Positions 1-7,835 of a DNA stretch of 64,000 nucleotides are shown piece after piece; position 1 is the first letter of the stretch; every line of letters begins with the position of its first letter. Both the position numbers and the translations under genes were made by a program. Under the pieces are notes generated by a model. That model was given only the letters and a program-made list of their open reading frames with translations. It made no database searches and was not told the origin of the DNA. The DNA comes from Empedobacter falsenii (GTDB lineage Bacteria > Bacteroidota > Bacteroidia > Flavobacteriales > Weeksellaceae), in the NCBI RefSeq assembly GCF_013488205.1, contig NZ_CP040908.1, forward strand, positions 1,155,876-1,219,875. Reading direction: 5' to 3'.

Positions 1-150
1 AACAGCTATTTCAGTCATTTAATGCACGGTCATAACCCGATAAATGGAAATTGCGTAAGCCTTTGGGAGAATTTAATCGCCACAGGCGACGCCTTTCCAA
101 TGGAAGTATTGACAGAAAATAACCTAACCTTAAAAGACATATTGCGATGA
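1..150 (+). CDS. PRTRC system protein B, C-terminal end (partial)
   Basis: An open frame enters from the left edge and ends at TGA 148-150; about 49 residues are visible, closing with TLKDILR. The stop overlaps the ATG of the ThiF-like gene (ATGA), showing translational coupling. Position directly before a PRTRC ThiF gene, and the C-terminal segment around LWENLIATGDAFPMEV, fit PRTRC protein B. PRTRC (ParB-related, ThiF-related cassette) sets occur on plasmids and ICEs; their biochemical role is not established. The identification rests mainly on context and on recognition of the tail. Confidence 0.65.
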   Translation, partial: NSYFSHLMHGHNPINGNCVSLWENLIATGDAFPMEVLTENNLTLKDILR

Positions 151-956
151 ACAACGAAAGAATAAAAGTCCATTTTACGGACAATAGTTTAATAAATGCC
201 ACCAATCCCATATCGATAAACCTTATCGGTGCAGGTGGCACAGGCTCAAAGGTTTTGACCGCCTTAATGGAAATGAACCACAGTTTAATAGCTTTAGGAC
301 ACGCAGGATTGTCCGTTCGTCTTTGGGATGATGATGTTATCACAGAAGCAAATTTGGGAAGACAGCGTTTTGCAGAATGTGAGGTCGGGTTGTATAAATC
401 CGTTGCTCTCATCAACCGAGCAAACCGCTTTACAGGTACTAACTGGAAAGCCGAAACACAGAAGTTTGAAAAAGATAGTTTGGGCAAAGTTCCCGAAAAC
501 GCACAGGCTACTATCTTTATTACCTGTTTAGATATTGTAAAAGCAAGGTTTGGTATTGCTGAAATATTGAAAGCATTGGATAACGGAAAATATTACCATC
601 ATAAACCAAAATATTGGTTGGATTATGGAAACAGCCAATATACAGGACAGGTATTATTATCAACGATTGGAGATATAAAACAGCCTAATTCCGACAGATA
701 CGAAACGGTATCTAATCTGCCAATGGTTACCGATGAATTTGGACATTTGCTGAAGCAGTCCGAACAACAGGACGATACACCAAGTTGCAGTTTAGCTGAA
801 GCATTGGAAAAACAGGATTTATATATCAATTCGTCACTCGCACAAATGGGAAGTTCTTTGTTATGGGGTTTGTTCCGTAATGGATTGACTGAAAACAGGG
901 GCTTTTTTCTCAATTTGAAAGATTTCCGTTCACAACCCATACAAGTCGCCCGATAG
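147..956 (+). CDS. PRTRC system ThiF family protein
   Basis: 269 residues. It belongs to the ThiF/MoeB/E1-like fold: a Rossmann glycine-rich loop GAGGTGSK at residues 28-35 follows a hydrophobic strand, and an acidic WDDDVI segment lies where the adenylate-binding loop of the family sits. In ThiF enzymes this fold adenylates a ubiquitin-like C-terminus; in PRTRC cassettes the substrate is unknown. The start overlaps the upstream protein B stop by ATGA, so both are one operon. It is the last gene of the cassette: a stem-loop follows within 60 bp. Confidence 0.88.
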   Translation: MNNERIKVHFTDNSLINATNPISINLIGAGGTGSKVLTALMEMNHSLIALGHAGLSVRLWDDDVITEANLGRQRFAECEVGLYKSVALINRANRFTGTNWKAETQKFEKDSLGKVPENAQATIFITCLDIVKARFGIAEILKALDNGKYYHHKPKYWLDYGNSQYTGQVLLSTIGDIKQPNSDRYETVSNLPMVTDEFGHLLKQSEQQDDTPSCSLAEALEKQDLYINSSLAQMGSSLLWGLFRNGLTENRGFFLNLKDFRSQPIQVAR

Positions 957-970
957 CAGAAATCTGGCGG

Positions 971-1011
971 CAAAAAGACACACCCTCCCGAAGGTCGGGG
1001 CAGTCTTTTTG
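971..1011 (+). terminator. Stem-loop terminator after PRTRC cassette
   Basis: CAAAAAGAC (971-979) pairs perfectly with GTCTTTTTG (1003-1011), with an inner CCCG/CGGG helix (987-990 / 996-999). The 3' arm carries a T run. It lies 15 bp after the ThiF stop. The rest of the gap up to 1277 holds no credible gene, only the inverted repeat below. Confidence 0.6.
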
Positions 1012-1137
1012 CATTTAAGCGGTGCAACCACTTTGCCAAAATGTATGGCTACACCCCATCTTCACTTCTCATTTTATCAAACAGGTTGCGATCTGTTTTG
1101 CAGGGATATTCAGTATCCCTTTCGTTGTTTTTGGAGA

Positions 1138-1175
1138 CTTCTTTTCTTTCCACATCTGCGACCAAAGAAAAGAAG
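1138..1175. repeat. 12-bp perfect inverted repeat at left edge of accessory island
   Basis: CTTCTTTTCTTT (1138-1149) and AAAGAAAAGAAG (1164-1175) form perfect arms around a 14-nt loop. It sits between the PRTRC backbone and the A+T-rich two-gene island. It could be a terminator-like hairpin or a dispersed repeat. No transposase or target duplication is visible. Confidence 0.5.
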
Positions 1176-1277
1176 CAAAAGAACGCCGCTTGGTTAGATT
1201 GGCTTTTAATATTTTAGTATGTTTGTTATTTGAAATTTACAAGGATTTTAGTAAAAGAATGTAAATAAAGAAACTAT

Positions 1278-2456
1278 ATGATCAAAATATCAATACCTAA
1301 AAATATCACTCCTCGCAAAATGGAGATTTTATATAGGAAACATATAAATAATGAGGTCGAGGGTGTTATAAATCTAAAAATGCCAGGTTCATTAAACAAA
1401 TATACATTTGGACTATTGGGAGATTTGTTAAAGTTCATTATCACATTAAATAATAAATCAAATATTCAAACATTAGAATTAGATGTAGATAATGAAAACT
1501 TAAACAATTTTTATGATCAAGAATATGCTTATCCTGTAGTCTCATTATTATGGAATACAACAAATTTCATTGATAAAAACAATGTCAATATTAAGGATCG
1601 TTTAAGAGAACTGCAAAACGATTTTTTCATAAAAATGAATTCGTTAGATAGAATAAAGGGTAATAAATATATTCTGACAAATACGGATCATCTTTCAAAA
1701 AACAAAGGTTTAATAAGGTTACTTGAAAGTCCTGATGGGTTTAACGATGATGAAGATCAAATCAAATACAGCATCAAGAAAATTTTCAATGACTATGTTT
1801 TGACCTTTAATAAAAACAACAAAATTGAATTTGAGAATCTTATTGAAGATATTGGTGCAATAGTCTACGAGTTAACAAAAAACACTTACGAATGGGGGAA
1901 GACTGACCAAAATTTAATAGATATTCCTGCAAGTATACGCGGAGTTTACTTTAGGTTTCATATAAATAATAGTAATAAAATATTTGAGGAGTTCGAAGAA
2001 ACACCTATTCAATCCTTTTTTCAACACCCGTTCATTTTGGAAAACTGCGTTAACGAACACAATCAAATTTATTATTTAGAAATTTTAGTTTTTGATTCAG
2101 GGGTAGGATTTATTGACAAATTTACTAAGAAAGAAACATTAACGGATTTAGAAGTTATTAAGAAGTGTCTTGTGAAAAATCAGACATCTTCAACCTCTAA
2201 TCTAAAGTCAAAGAAAGGTATAGGATTAGACCGTATATTAAATATATTGAATAAAAAAGGTTTTGTGAAAATTTCAACCGATAAGTATTGTGTTTACAGA
2301 GATTTAATAAAGGACAATTACAAACCTATTGACATAGAAAAATTGAAGGATCTAAAGCTTGAGGATTGGAATAATGATGGTTTTAGAACGGACAATATCA
2401 TTAAATCGCAAGGTTCTTATATCAGTATTCTATATCCATTCAAAAGCAATCGATAA
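1278..2456 (+). CDS. GHKL-type ATP-binding protein (HATPase fold)
   Basis: 392 residues. The C-terminal half shows the Bergerat-fold motifs: an N-box with E198 and N202 (VYELTKNTYEWG), a G1 box DSGVGF at 273-278, and a G2 box KKGIGL at 312-317. The N-terminal ~100 residues contain alternating strands and helices, perhaps STAS-like; no DHp dimerisation helix or phospho-acceptor His region is evident, so it is not a standard sensor kinase. No signal peptide or membrane segment. Its TAA overlaps the ATG of the next gene by one base, implying stoichiometric co-expression. The gene is markedly A+T-richer than the tra backbone, suggesting recent arrival. Exact function unknown; a role in defence or signalling is inference. 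Confidence 0.75.
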   Translation: MIKISIPKNITPRKMEILYRKHINNEVEGVINLKMPGSLNKYTFGLLGDLLKFIITLNNKSNIQTLELDVDNENLNNFYDQEYAYPVVSLLWNTTNFIDKNNVNIKDRLRELQNDFFIKMNSLDRIKGNKYILTNTDHLSKNKGLIRLLESPDGFNDDEDQIKYSIKKIFNDYVLTFNKNNKIEFENLIEDIGAIVYELTKNTYEWGKTDQNLIDIPASIRGVYFRFHINNSNKIFEEFEETPIQSFFQHPFILENCVNEHNQIYYLEILVFDSGVGFIDKFTKKETLTDLEVIKKCLVKNQTSSTSNLKSKKGIGLDRILNILNKKGFVKISTDKYCVYRDLIKDNYKPIDIEKLKDLKLEDWNNDGFRTDNIIKSQGSYISILYPFKSNR

Positions 2457-4717
2457 TGGGAAAATTTTACATTTACAACTCAAACATCGGAGATAAAAAA
2501 TATAAAAGTGCCACAATAATTTTCAACCCTAATATCGAGTTTGATTTTGGTGCTTTGAAGAATGAATTGACAGAACATTTTAGATATTTCCATCAAACAA
2601 GTGCCCTCGTTTTTCTTCATTGCTCTACTGTATCTTCTGTAGAATCTCTTATAAAAATTAATCTCGATAAAATTTTTAAAAGTATTCCAAAAGCAGAAGA
2701 AAACTCACTTGTTGAAAGCATTTTTTATGTTGGTTACAATAAATCAGACTTTATCTTTTCAAAAGATGATCGCTTTTTGAAAGAGAACTTTAAGGAAATT
2801 ATTAATCAAGGATTAGCAAACATCTTTATATCAAATGGAGGGCTAGTAGAGAGTAATGGCATTTCTCACCATTATGTTTTTCCATCAGGAAAGCATTCAA
2901 CCAAATTTTTAAGAACGGCAAATGTATTAGTACAAAAAAGTGAAATTGATTTCATTGGATTAAATCTTTTGCATTTATTTAAAAACACAGAAATTCGAAA
3001 TATTTATTGTGATACGTTATCTATAAATGTTGTCGGGTACTCCATAAGCCAATATCTGAAAAGATATGATAATAGAGAAGATCTTAATATTGAGTCATTT
3101 AAATCGTACGATGGCATATACAGTAAAAATACCAAATTCTATAAAGATTCAATTTTTTTAATATCTGCATCGACATCTGGTGGATTAGTTCATTATTTAA
3201 AAGGGAATCATCCAGAGATAGATTCAAAAGATGTTTGTATTCTTTACTATCTTCCAATAGAAAAGCCGTCAAATCTCTCACTTGAAAGAGTTCTCTGTAA
3301 TTTAGAACGTAATGAAAAATTTCAATACGGATTAGAGATTTATAAGCAATTCAAGGCTGGTGAAAGATGTTCGTTTTGCGAGAATCAATCTACTGCAATT
3401 AAGATTGTTGGGGACTCCTTTAGTTTGGATGAACCTATTATAAATACTAGAAATATCGTTGCTAGTAAATACATAACCAAAACCTTAAAAGATTTTGTGG
3501 AAGTATTCAAATATAATGAGGAGACTGGCACTTCCTTAAAAGTTTCTTTTAGTGAAGATACTATCAATAGAAAAAAATACAATTTGTATATTGATTATGA
3601 GAATATCATTAGAAATATTGAAAAGAAACACTATAAAAGCCATAAAAGTAAGATAGACGCTTTCGTTAATCAATACGTACCAGCATCATTAAAGTATATA
3701 ATCCATTTGAATGATAAAGGGTCAGAATTATTAGCAAAGTATATCTTGGAAAAGACTACTTGCTTTTCTAAGAATTCAATTGAAGTTATTAATCAATCTG
3801 AATTAGTTGATAAAAAGATTTCTGAAGAAGAATCTGGTTCTATTTTGATTGTAGCTTCTTGTATTACAAATGGGAAAAACCTACTTTATTTGAGTAGATA
3901 TTTCAGAAATTATAATAATATCAGACTTATATACTTTATTGGTATCAATAGAATTAGTGATTCTGATAAGCATAAAGAATTAAAAAGTAATATTAAATAT
4001 GGACTATATGGTGCAGAAAATAGTTCTTTCGTAGAAATAGAGACTATTAATTGTGATAACTCCAATATAGAAACACCTTGGGAAATTGAGCTAGATCATT
4101 TACGAGAAATACAAGAGGGCTTAAATGAACCATCTAGTTTTGTAAATGAAAGAATAACGACAATAAATAACTTTTCTAATAAAACATTCAAAGGTGGCAC
4201 ACAAAAAATATTTTATCCTGATATTCTAGGTAATGAATTACAAATTCGCAAAAATTCCGCTTTTTTTAATAGTAATGATTACTTTGAGCAAGTAACTCAA
4301 TCGGATATTTATTTTACTATTTCTTGTGTTTTAAATAATCTAAGAAATAATAGAATTGACGGGCTTTATCAGACTAATTTTGTAAAGAATTTACTTGATC
4401 CATTTGTTTTTAATCGTTTCAATGATGGGATTATTCAAGCGTCTATTCTTAGAGCAGCAAAAAATGACGAGCTTAATTATTCATTTAGTCGTAAGAATTC
4501 TGAGGACATGTTGATGCTTTTAAAGACCTTTGCAAAACATAGTGATGAATATCAAGGTGAAGCACTAATGGAATTTCTCTATGCTCTCAGCATTGGGAGG
4601 TTACGTTTGTTTAAAGACCATTATCCTCTATTGATAGATGAGCTTGAAAATATTGAACATGAACACGTTAAAATCTTGTGTAAAATCATTTTAGAAGTGT
4701 ACGAGAAGAGTCTATAG
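2456..4717 (+). CDS. Phosphoribosyltransferase-like protein with possible tandem PRTase-type folds
   Basis: 753 residues, cytoplasmic. Residues 139-270 resemble type I, orotate-type phosphoribosyltransferases: an F-x-S-G-K-H-S segment near 142-148, a strand-turn around 183-197, then a strand ending in ISASTSGGL (236-244) where the PRPP loop lies. A second region (about 406-500) has SILIVASCITNGKNLL (462-477), a PRPP-loop-like pattern with the usual acidic pair replaced by A-S. C305 and C308 form a lone C-x2-C between them. Both loops lack the canonical D-D, so catalysis is doubtful and nucleotide or PRPP sensing is possible. Coupled by a 1-bp overlap to the GHKL ATPase. No standard product name is recognised. 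Confidence 0.6.
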   Translation: MGKFYIYNSNIGDKKYKSATIIFNPNIEFDFGALKNELTEHFRYFHQTSALVFLHCSTVSSVESLIKINLDKIFKSIPKAEENSLVESIFYVGYNKSDFIFSKDDRFLKENFKEIINQGLANIFISNGGLVESNGISHHYVFPSGKHSTKFLRTANVLVQKSEIDFIGLNLLHLFKNTEIRNIYCDTLSINVVGYSISQYLKRYDNREDLNIESFKSYDGIYSKNTKFYKDSIFLISASTSGGLVHYLKGNHPEIDSKDVCILYYLPIEKPSNLSLERVLCNLERNEKFQYGLEIYKQFKAGERCSFCENQSTAIKIVGDSFSLDEPIINTRNIVASKYITKTLKDFVEVFKYNEETGTSLKVSFSEDTINRKKYNLYIDYENIIRNIEKKHYKSHKSKIDAFVNQYVPASLKYIIHLNDKGSELLAKYILEKTTCFSKNSIEVINQSELVDKKISEEESGSILIVASCITNGKNLLYLSRYFRNYNNIRLIYFIGINRISDSDKHKELKSNIKYGLYGAENSSFVEIETINCDNSNIETPWEIELDHLREIQEGLNEPSSFVNERITTINNFSNKTFKGGTQKIFYPDILGNELQIRKNSAFFNSNDYFEQVTQSDIYFTISCVLNNLRNNRIDGLYQTNFVKNLLDPFVFNRFNDGIIQASILRAAKNDELNYSFSRKNSEDMLMLLKTFAKHSDEYQGEALMEFLYALSIGRLRLFKDHYPLLIDELENIEHEHVKILCKIILEVYEKSL

Positions 4718-4748
4718 AGTATTAGATTGTTATTCATAACATTGAAAA

Positions 4749-5141
4749 TTAGCCATTGACAAGGATGTCAATGGCTAATTTAAAATCATCAGCATCACTA
4801 CCAGCTAATAAATAGCTCGAAACACCAATATCTAACAAGTTTTTACCGACTTTCTTATCATCAATATCACTATGTGCAATAAGTTGAATGGTTGGATATT
4901 GTGTCCTTAATAATTGAAGCTGTGCTAGTACATTCTTGTCATAAAAGTCAAGATCAATAATACAAGCTTTAGGAAGTATTTTTAGTGTGAGTAAGTAATT
5001 TAATCCATCTTGAATATTTTCCAATCGGAATAAAGCTTCAATTCCTAAAGCATTTAAGTCATTACAAATACGATCTAGAATTGGACTTTTATCATTGATA
5101 AAACCAAGGGTCATTTTTTGTGGATGTGTGTCTGTTTCCAT
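4749..5141 (-). CDS. Receiver-only response-regulator-like protein
   Basis: 130 residues with the receiver fold only. D63 ends strand 3 (ACIIDLDF) as the predicted phospho-acceptor, and a Ser follows strand 4 (LIAHSD). The conserved Lys of strand 5 is replaced: the usual YLLKGSD reads YLLAGSD. No output domain follows. It converges on the GHKL/PRTase-like pair, its stop lying 31 bp past theirs. It may be a phosphate-independent partner or a truncated LuxR-type regulator; a functional link to the ATPase is inference. Confidence 0.7.
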   Translation of the reverse strand: METDTHPQKMTLGFINDKSPILDRICNDLNALGIEALFRLENIQDGLNYLLTLKILPKACIIDLDFYDKNVLAQLQLLRTQYPTIQLIAHSDIDDKKVGKNLLDIGVSSYLLAGSDADDFKLAIDILVNG

Positions 5142-5210
5142 ATCAATATACTTTTAAAAATTGATGTGGCCTTACGAAAAAAAGAAGCGTAGGCAACTAC
5201 AACTTACCGA

Positions 5211-5317
5211 TACTGAGGCACTGGTATACCCGACAACGAATAAGCGAGCGCCCACGCCTATAGCGTGAGCGTTCCTACTTATTGTCTTGTTGTCTTAAAA
5301 ATTACCAGTTTTCAGTA
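5211..5317. repeat. Long imperfect palindrome (about 107 bp)
   Basis: Successive complementary blocks nest symmetrically: TACTGA 5211-5216 with TCAGTA 5312-5317; CTGGTA 5221-5226 with TACCAG 5303-5308; GACAAC 5232-5237 with GTTGTC 5289-5294; AATAAG 5239-5244 with CTTATT 5278-5283; CACGC 5253-5257 with GCGTG 5263-5267. The whole can fold into one long cruciform or RNA hairpin. The 5142-5501 gap otherwise holds no convincing gene. Candidates are a MITE-like element, a structured RNA or an island boundary. Confidence 0.7.
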
Positions 5318-5450
5318 CCAAGACTTAAAGCAAAAACACTTTAAGATTTTCTATATTTTACTAAGCAAATATACTAAAGTCGTTTTAATTGATTAGCATA
5401 CTCTCTATAATTGTAATCCTTATCAATCATTATCTCTTTTAAAAAACAAA

Positions 5451-5480
5451 AAATCGGATAACCTTTTAGATATCCGATTC
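5451..5480 (-). terminator. Intrinsic terminator of small membrane protein gene
   Basis: AATCGGATA (5452-5460) and TATCCGATT (5471-5479) form a perfect 9-bp stem. Read on the minus strand it is followed by a T-rich run, as expected 20 bp after the stop of the 5502-5765 gene. Confidence 0.75.
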
Positions 5481-5501
5481 TCCTAAAAATGTAATTAGAA
5501 A

Positions 5502-5765
5502 TTATTTTTGATTTGATTGCTCTGTTTTTACTTCCTTTTTCTCCCTCGAATAAACCCACAATGACAATAGCCCAAAGATAATTAATGCATAGGCTAACCA
5601 TTTGCCGATCCTTTCAATTAATTTAATGAATACCGAACTTTCGTATGAGGAAAATCCTTCTGCTCCCATAGGACCACGTCTGTAAAACTTTCGACGGTTA
5701 AGCCAATACCGTAATCCTAAGCCTGCAACCAAGAATATTATTGAAATAACTAACGATGAAACCAT
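5502..5765 (-). CDS. Small two-segment inner-membrane protein of the tra region
   Basis: 87 residues. One hydrophobic segment lies at about 3-20 (LVISIIFLVAGLGLRYWL) and a second at about 55-72, with a basic loop (RRKFYRRG) between and a charged C-terminal tail. Similar short proteins accompany Bacteroidota tra operons, but no biochemical role is known to me. It has its own terminator and is separated from traQ by another, so it is probably an independent transcription unit. Confidence 0.6.
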   Translation of the reverse strand: MVSSLVISIIFLVAGLGLRYWLNRRKFYRRGPMGAEGFSSYESSVFIKLIERIGKWLAYALIIFGLLSLWVYSREKKEVKTEQSNQK

Positions 5766-5825
5766 ATCCCAATGTATTTAATTCTACCTTTTAAATTTAC
5801 AAAAAATCACCCTCAATCTACATCA

Positions 5826-5863
5826 AAAAAGAAAACCCTGCTTTGTGGCAGGATTTCTTTTTA
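5826..5863 (-). terminator. Terminator at the end of the tra operon
   Basis: CCTGC and GCAGG form the core stem, extended by A/T-rich arms (AAAGAAA / TTTCTTT). It lies immediately after the traQ stop and marks the 3' end of the long minus-strand tra operon. Pairing is symmetrical enough to work on both strands. Confidence 0.7.
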
Positions 5864-5866
5864 CTT

Positions 5867-6316
5867 CTAATCATTACTGTTAAACTGAAAACTTATTTGC
5901 TTTTCATTCCCGAAGCTATCCGAAATCCACACATCAAAAGACTGCGATACGGATGACGTTGAAGTATAATACAAGCGAAATTGTTCCGATGCCAAAGGAT
6001 ACAAATCGTTGGGTAGATATGGTGGTTCATCGTAATACCTCAACGAGCCTTGTCCGTCGAATTGGAAGTAGCGTAGGAAATATTGTGTGTTGCTGTAATT
6101 TCCTGTACGCTGTATGGTAATGCGGATCTCAACGGTATTTCCATTGGCAATCTCTTTAGGAACTGGCATTACATTGACCTCAAAAGGAAAATCGTTCTGT
6201 ATTTCGAGTTCGTCATCTTTACTACAAGATACCAAAGAAACCGAAGCTGTCAGGATTGCCAGCATTAAATATAACGGCAGTAATCCTATTCTGAATTTAT
6301 TAAATATTGCTATCAT
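5867..6316 (-). CDS. traQ: Conjugal transfer protein TraQ (DUF3872 lipoprotein)
   Basis: 149 residues. The N-terminal hydrophobic stretch ends in a lipobox-like LVSCSKDDE, predicting a lipoprotein. The rest is a compact beta-rich domain of the DUF3872/TraQ family, found at the end of Bacteroidota tra operons. It is probably an envelope accessory of the mating channel. Last gene of the operon, 11 bp after traO. Confidence 0.85.
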   Translation of the reverse strand: MIAIFNKFRIGLLPLYLMLAILTASVSLVSCSKDDELEIQNDFPFEVNVMPVPKEIANGNTVEIRITIQRTGNYSNTQYFLRYFQFDGQGSLRYYDEPPYLPNDLYPLASEQFRLYYTSTSSVSQSFDVWISDSFGNEKQISFQFNSND

Positions 6317-6327
6317 AATTTTACGTA

Positions 6328-6888
6328 TTAAAAGTTAAATCTTAATCCCGCACCTGCGGAAGGTCGGAATTGTCGCAAATCTGTACCCCATAACACTTTT
6401 GTATGCCCTTGTAAAACCAATACAAATCTGTCAGACAGGTACGTTTCAAAGGTCAGCCGACCACTGGCACCGTAGATGAAATTGTCCTCGCTAACTATTT
6501 TCGCACCATCGTACAACATTGTTTCTCCACGGTTGATATTTTCGTAACCAACAACACCTGTTATCCCTGCATTGAGTGTGATATTCTTACGGGCATCGCC
6601 CAATAAAAAGAAACTGTAACCACCTTCAGCCGTGTAGGTTTCCTGCGGTATTTGAAGCGATTTGTAATTGTGGTATTGATGTGTGTATTCCAAAGCCCAT
6701 ATCTGATAATTTCCGTTTTTACCGTTTACGGTCATACCCAGACTGATGTAATAATCGTTACCGATTTTATCATCAGATAAAATACCTGTACTTATTTCCA
6801 AACCTTTTTGTTTGGGTAACATTCTTTGTGCCTGTGTTACCGTGATGGCCATAAAGAGCAACATCACGGTGTAGATATATTTTTTCAT
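6328..6888 (-). CDS. traO: Conjugal transfer protein TraO
   Basis: 186 residues with a signal peptide (MKKYIYTVMLLFMAITVTQA) and a series of amphipathic beta strands ending in aromatic F-N-F, the typical C-terminus of an outer-membrane beta-barrel protein. It matches the TraO family of Bacteroidota conjugative transposons in size and position between TraN and TraQ. Likely part of the outer-membrane portion of the mating apparatus. Confidence 0.88.
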   Translation of the reverse strand: MKKYIYTVMLLFMAITVTQAQRMLPKQKGLEISTGILSDDKIGNDYYISLGMTVNGKNGNYQIWALEYTHQYHNYKSLQIPQETYTAEGGYSFFLLGDARKNITLNAGITGVVGYENINRGETMLYDGAKIVSEDNFIYGASGRLTFETYLSDRFVLVLQGHTKVLWGTDLRQFRPSAGAGLRFNF

Positions 6889-6909
6889 TGTAATTACTTT
6901 AAAAGGTTA

Positions 6910-7812
6910 TTAAAATTTCAGGTGGATATCATTGATTACACGGGCTTTGATTAAGTCCGAATTTTCTACCTGAAGCATTTGGTGTCGTCCGCCGTTTTTC
7001 TCAAAGATTTCAATCAGCAACACCTTATCGTTGGCAATGGTAAATTGGTCTAACAAAAAAACATTTTGCTCGGTAGATTGTCCGTTTATTCCGTCTTCCA
7101 AAGGCTTGTAAGTTCGAAGCGGTATCATAGGTCGTTCCTGTAATACGGTACGTTTGGCTACCTTTTTATCTACCACCTTGAAGTTGATAAAATCAATATT
7201 AAAAGGTACGTTGCTCTTGTTTCTCAATTCCGTATGGAAATAGTATTTCCCGTTGTGGATATAGATACCTTTCAAGATAAACTGAATACCGAAGCTCTTT
7301 GCCCCGATGTGCTTTACAATACGCTTATCTTTCTTGTAAATGGTTTCCAATAACAAACCAGCCAAAGACGGAGAATTGTTCCCCAATTCTTCAAACAACA
7401 CATCGTTTCCATTGGCTTTATCTACTGCTTTTTGCATTGTTAGCAGGTCGTAGCTCAACGCTTCGGGGTAAGAACTGTAATACACATTGAAAGAGTAAAA
7501 GCGACCATCATTGGTAATTACGGAAAAGTTGGTTTCGGCTTCAAAATTCCGAACTGATGCTTTTACACGCAATACGTTTTCTGCATTTTCGGCTTTTCCG
7601 GCAATCAGGTATTCGCTTCCCAAATCCACATAACGAATGGCAGTCGGGAAAATCAGGTGCGATGTTTTATCGTAAGTTACTTCCATACGATATGGCTCAA
7701 TTCTGCCCAATTCAAGAGGTGTTTTTACAGGTACACTATCCTGTGCAAAGGAGGTTACGGCAAAGCCGATAGTCAGGGCAACTGCCCAAAAGGTTTTAAA
7801 AATATTTTTCAT
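6910..7812 (-). CDS. traN: Conjugal transfer protein TraN (DUF4138)
   Basis: 300 residues from the chosen start, MKNIFKTFWAVALTIGF, which gives a proper signal peptide ending near SFAQ. The open frame extends 8 codons further to 7836, overlapping the traM stop, but that extension would spoil the signal sequence. The protein is the TraN/DUF4138 type, the Bacteroidota counterpart of the VirB9-like periplasmic component. It lies between traM and traO in the normal order. Confidence 0.88.
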   Translation of the reverse strand: MKNIFKTFWAVALTIGFAVTSFAQDSVPVKTPLELGRIEPYRMEVTYDKTSHLIFPTAIRYVDLGSEYLIAGKAENAENVLRVKASVRNFEAETNFSVITNDGRFYSFNVYYSSYPEALSYDLLTMQKAVDKANGNDVLFEELGNNSPSLAGLLLETIYKKDKRIVKHIGAKSFGIQFILKGIYIHNGKYYFHTELRNKSNVPFNIDFINFKVVDKKVAKRTVLQERPMIPLRTYKPLEDGINGQSTEQNVFLLDQFTIANDKVLLIEIFEKNGGRHQMLQVENSDLIKARVINDIHLKF

Positions 7813-7835
7813 TTTTTTAATATTTGAGTTTAACA

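Noticed and set aside
1009-1264. Two overlapping plus-strand frames of 62 and 80 codons
   Set aside because: They run through a terminator and an inverted repeat, overlap each other and show no protein-like composition.
5211-5317. Retron or toxin-antitoxin RNA
   Set aside because: No reverse transcriptase or toxin-like gene is adjacent; only the palindrome itself is supported.
5374-5601. Minus-strand frame of 75 codons
   Set aside because: Its 5' part lies inside the membrane-protein gene in another frame and the rest crosses that gene's terminator.
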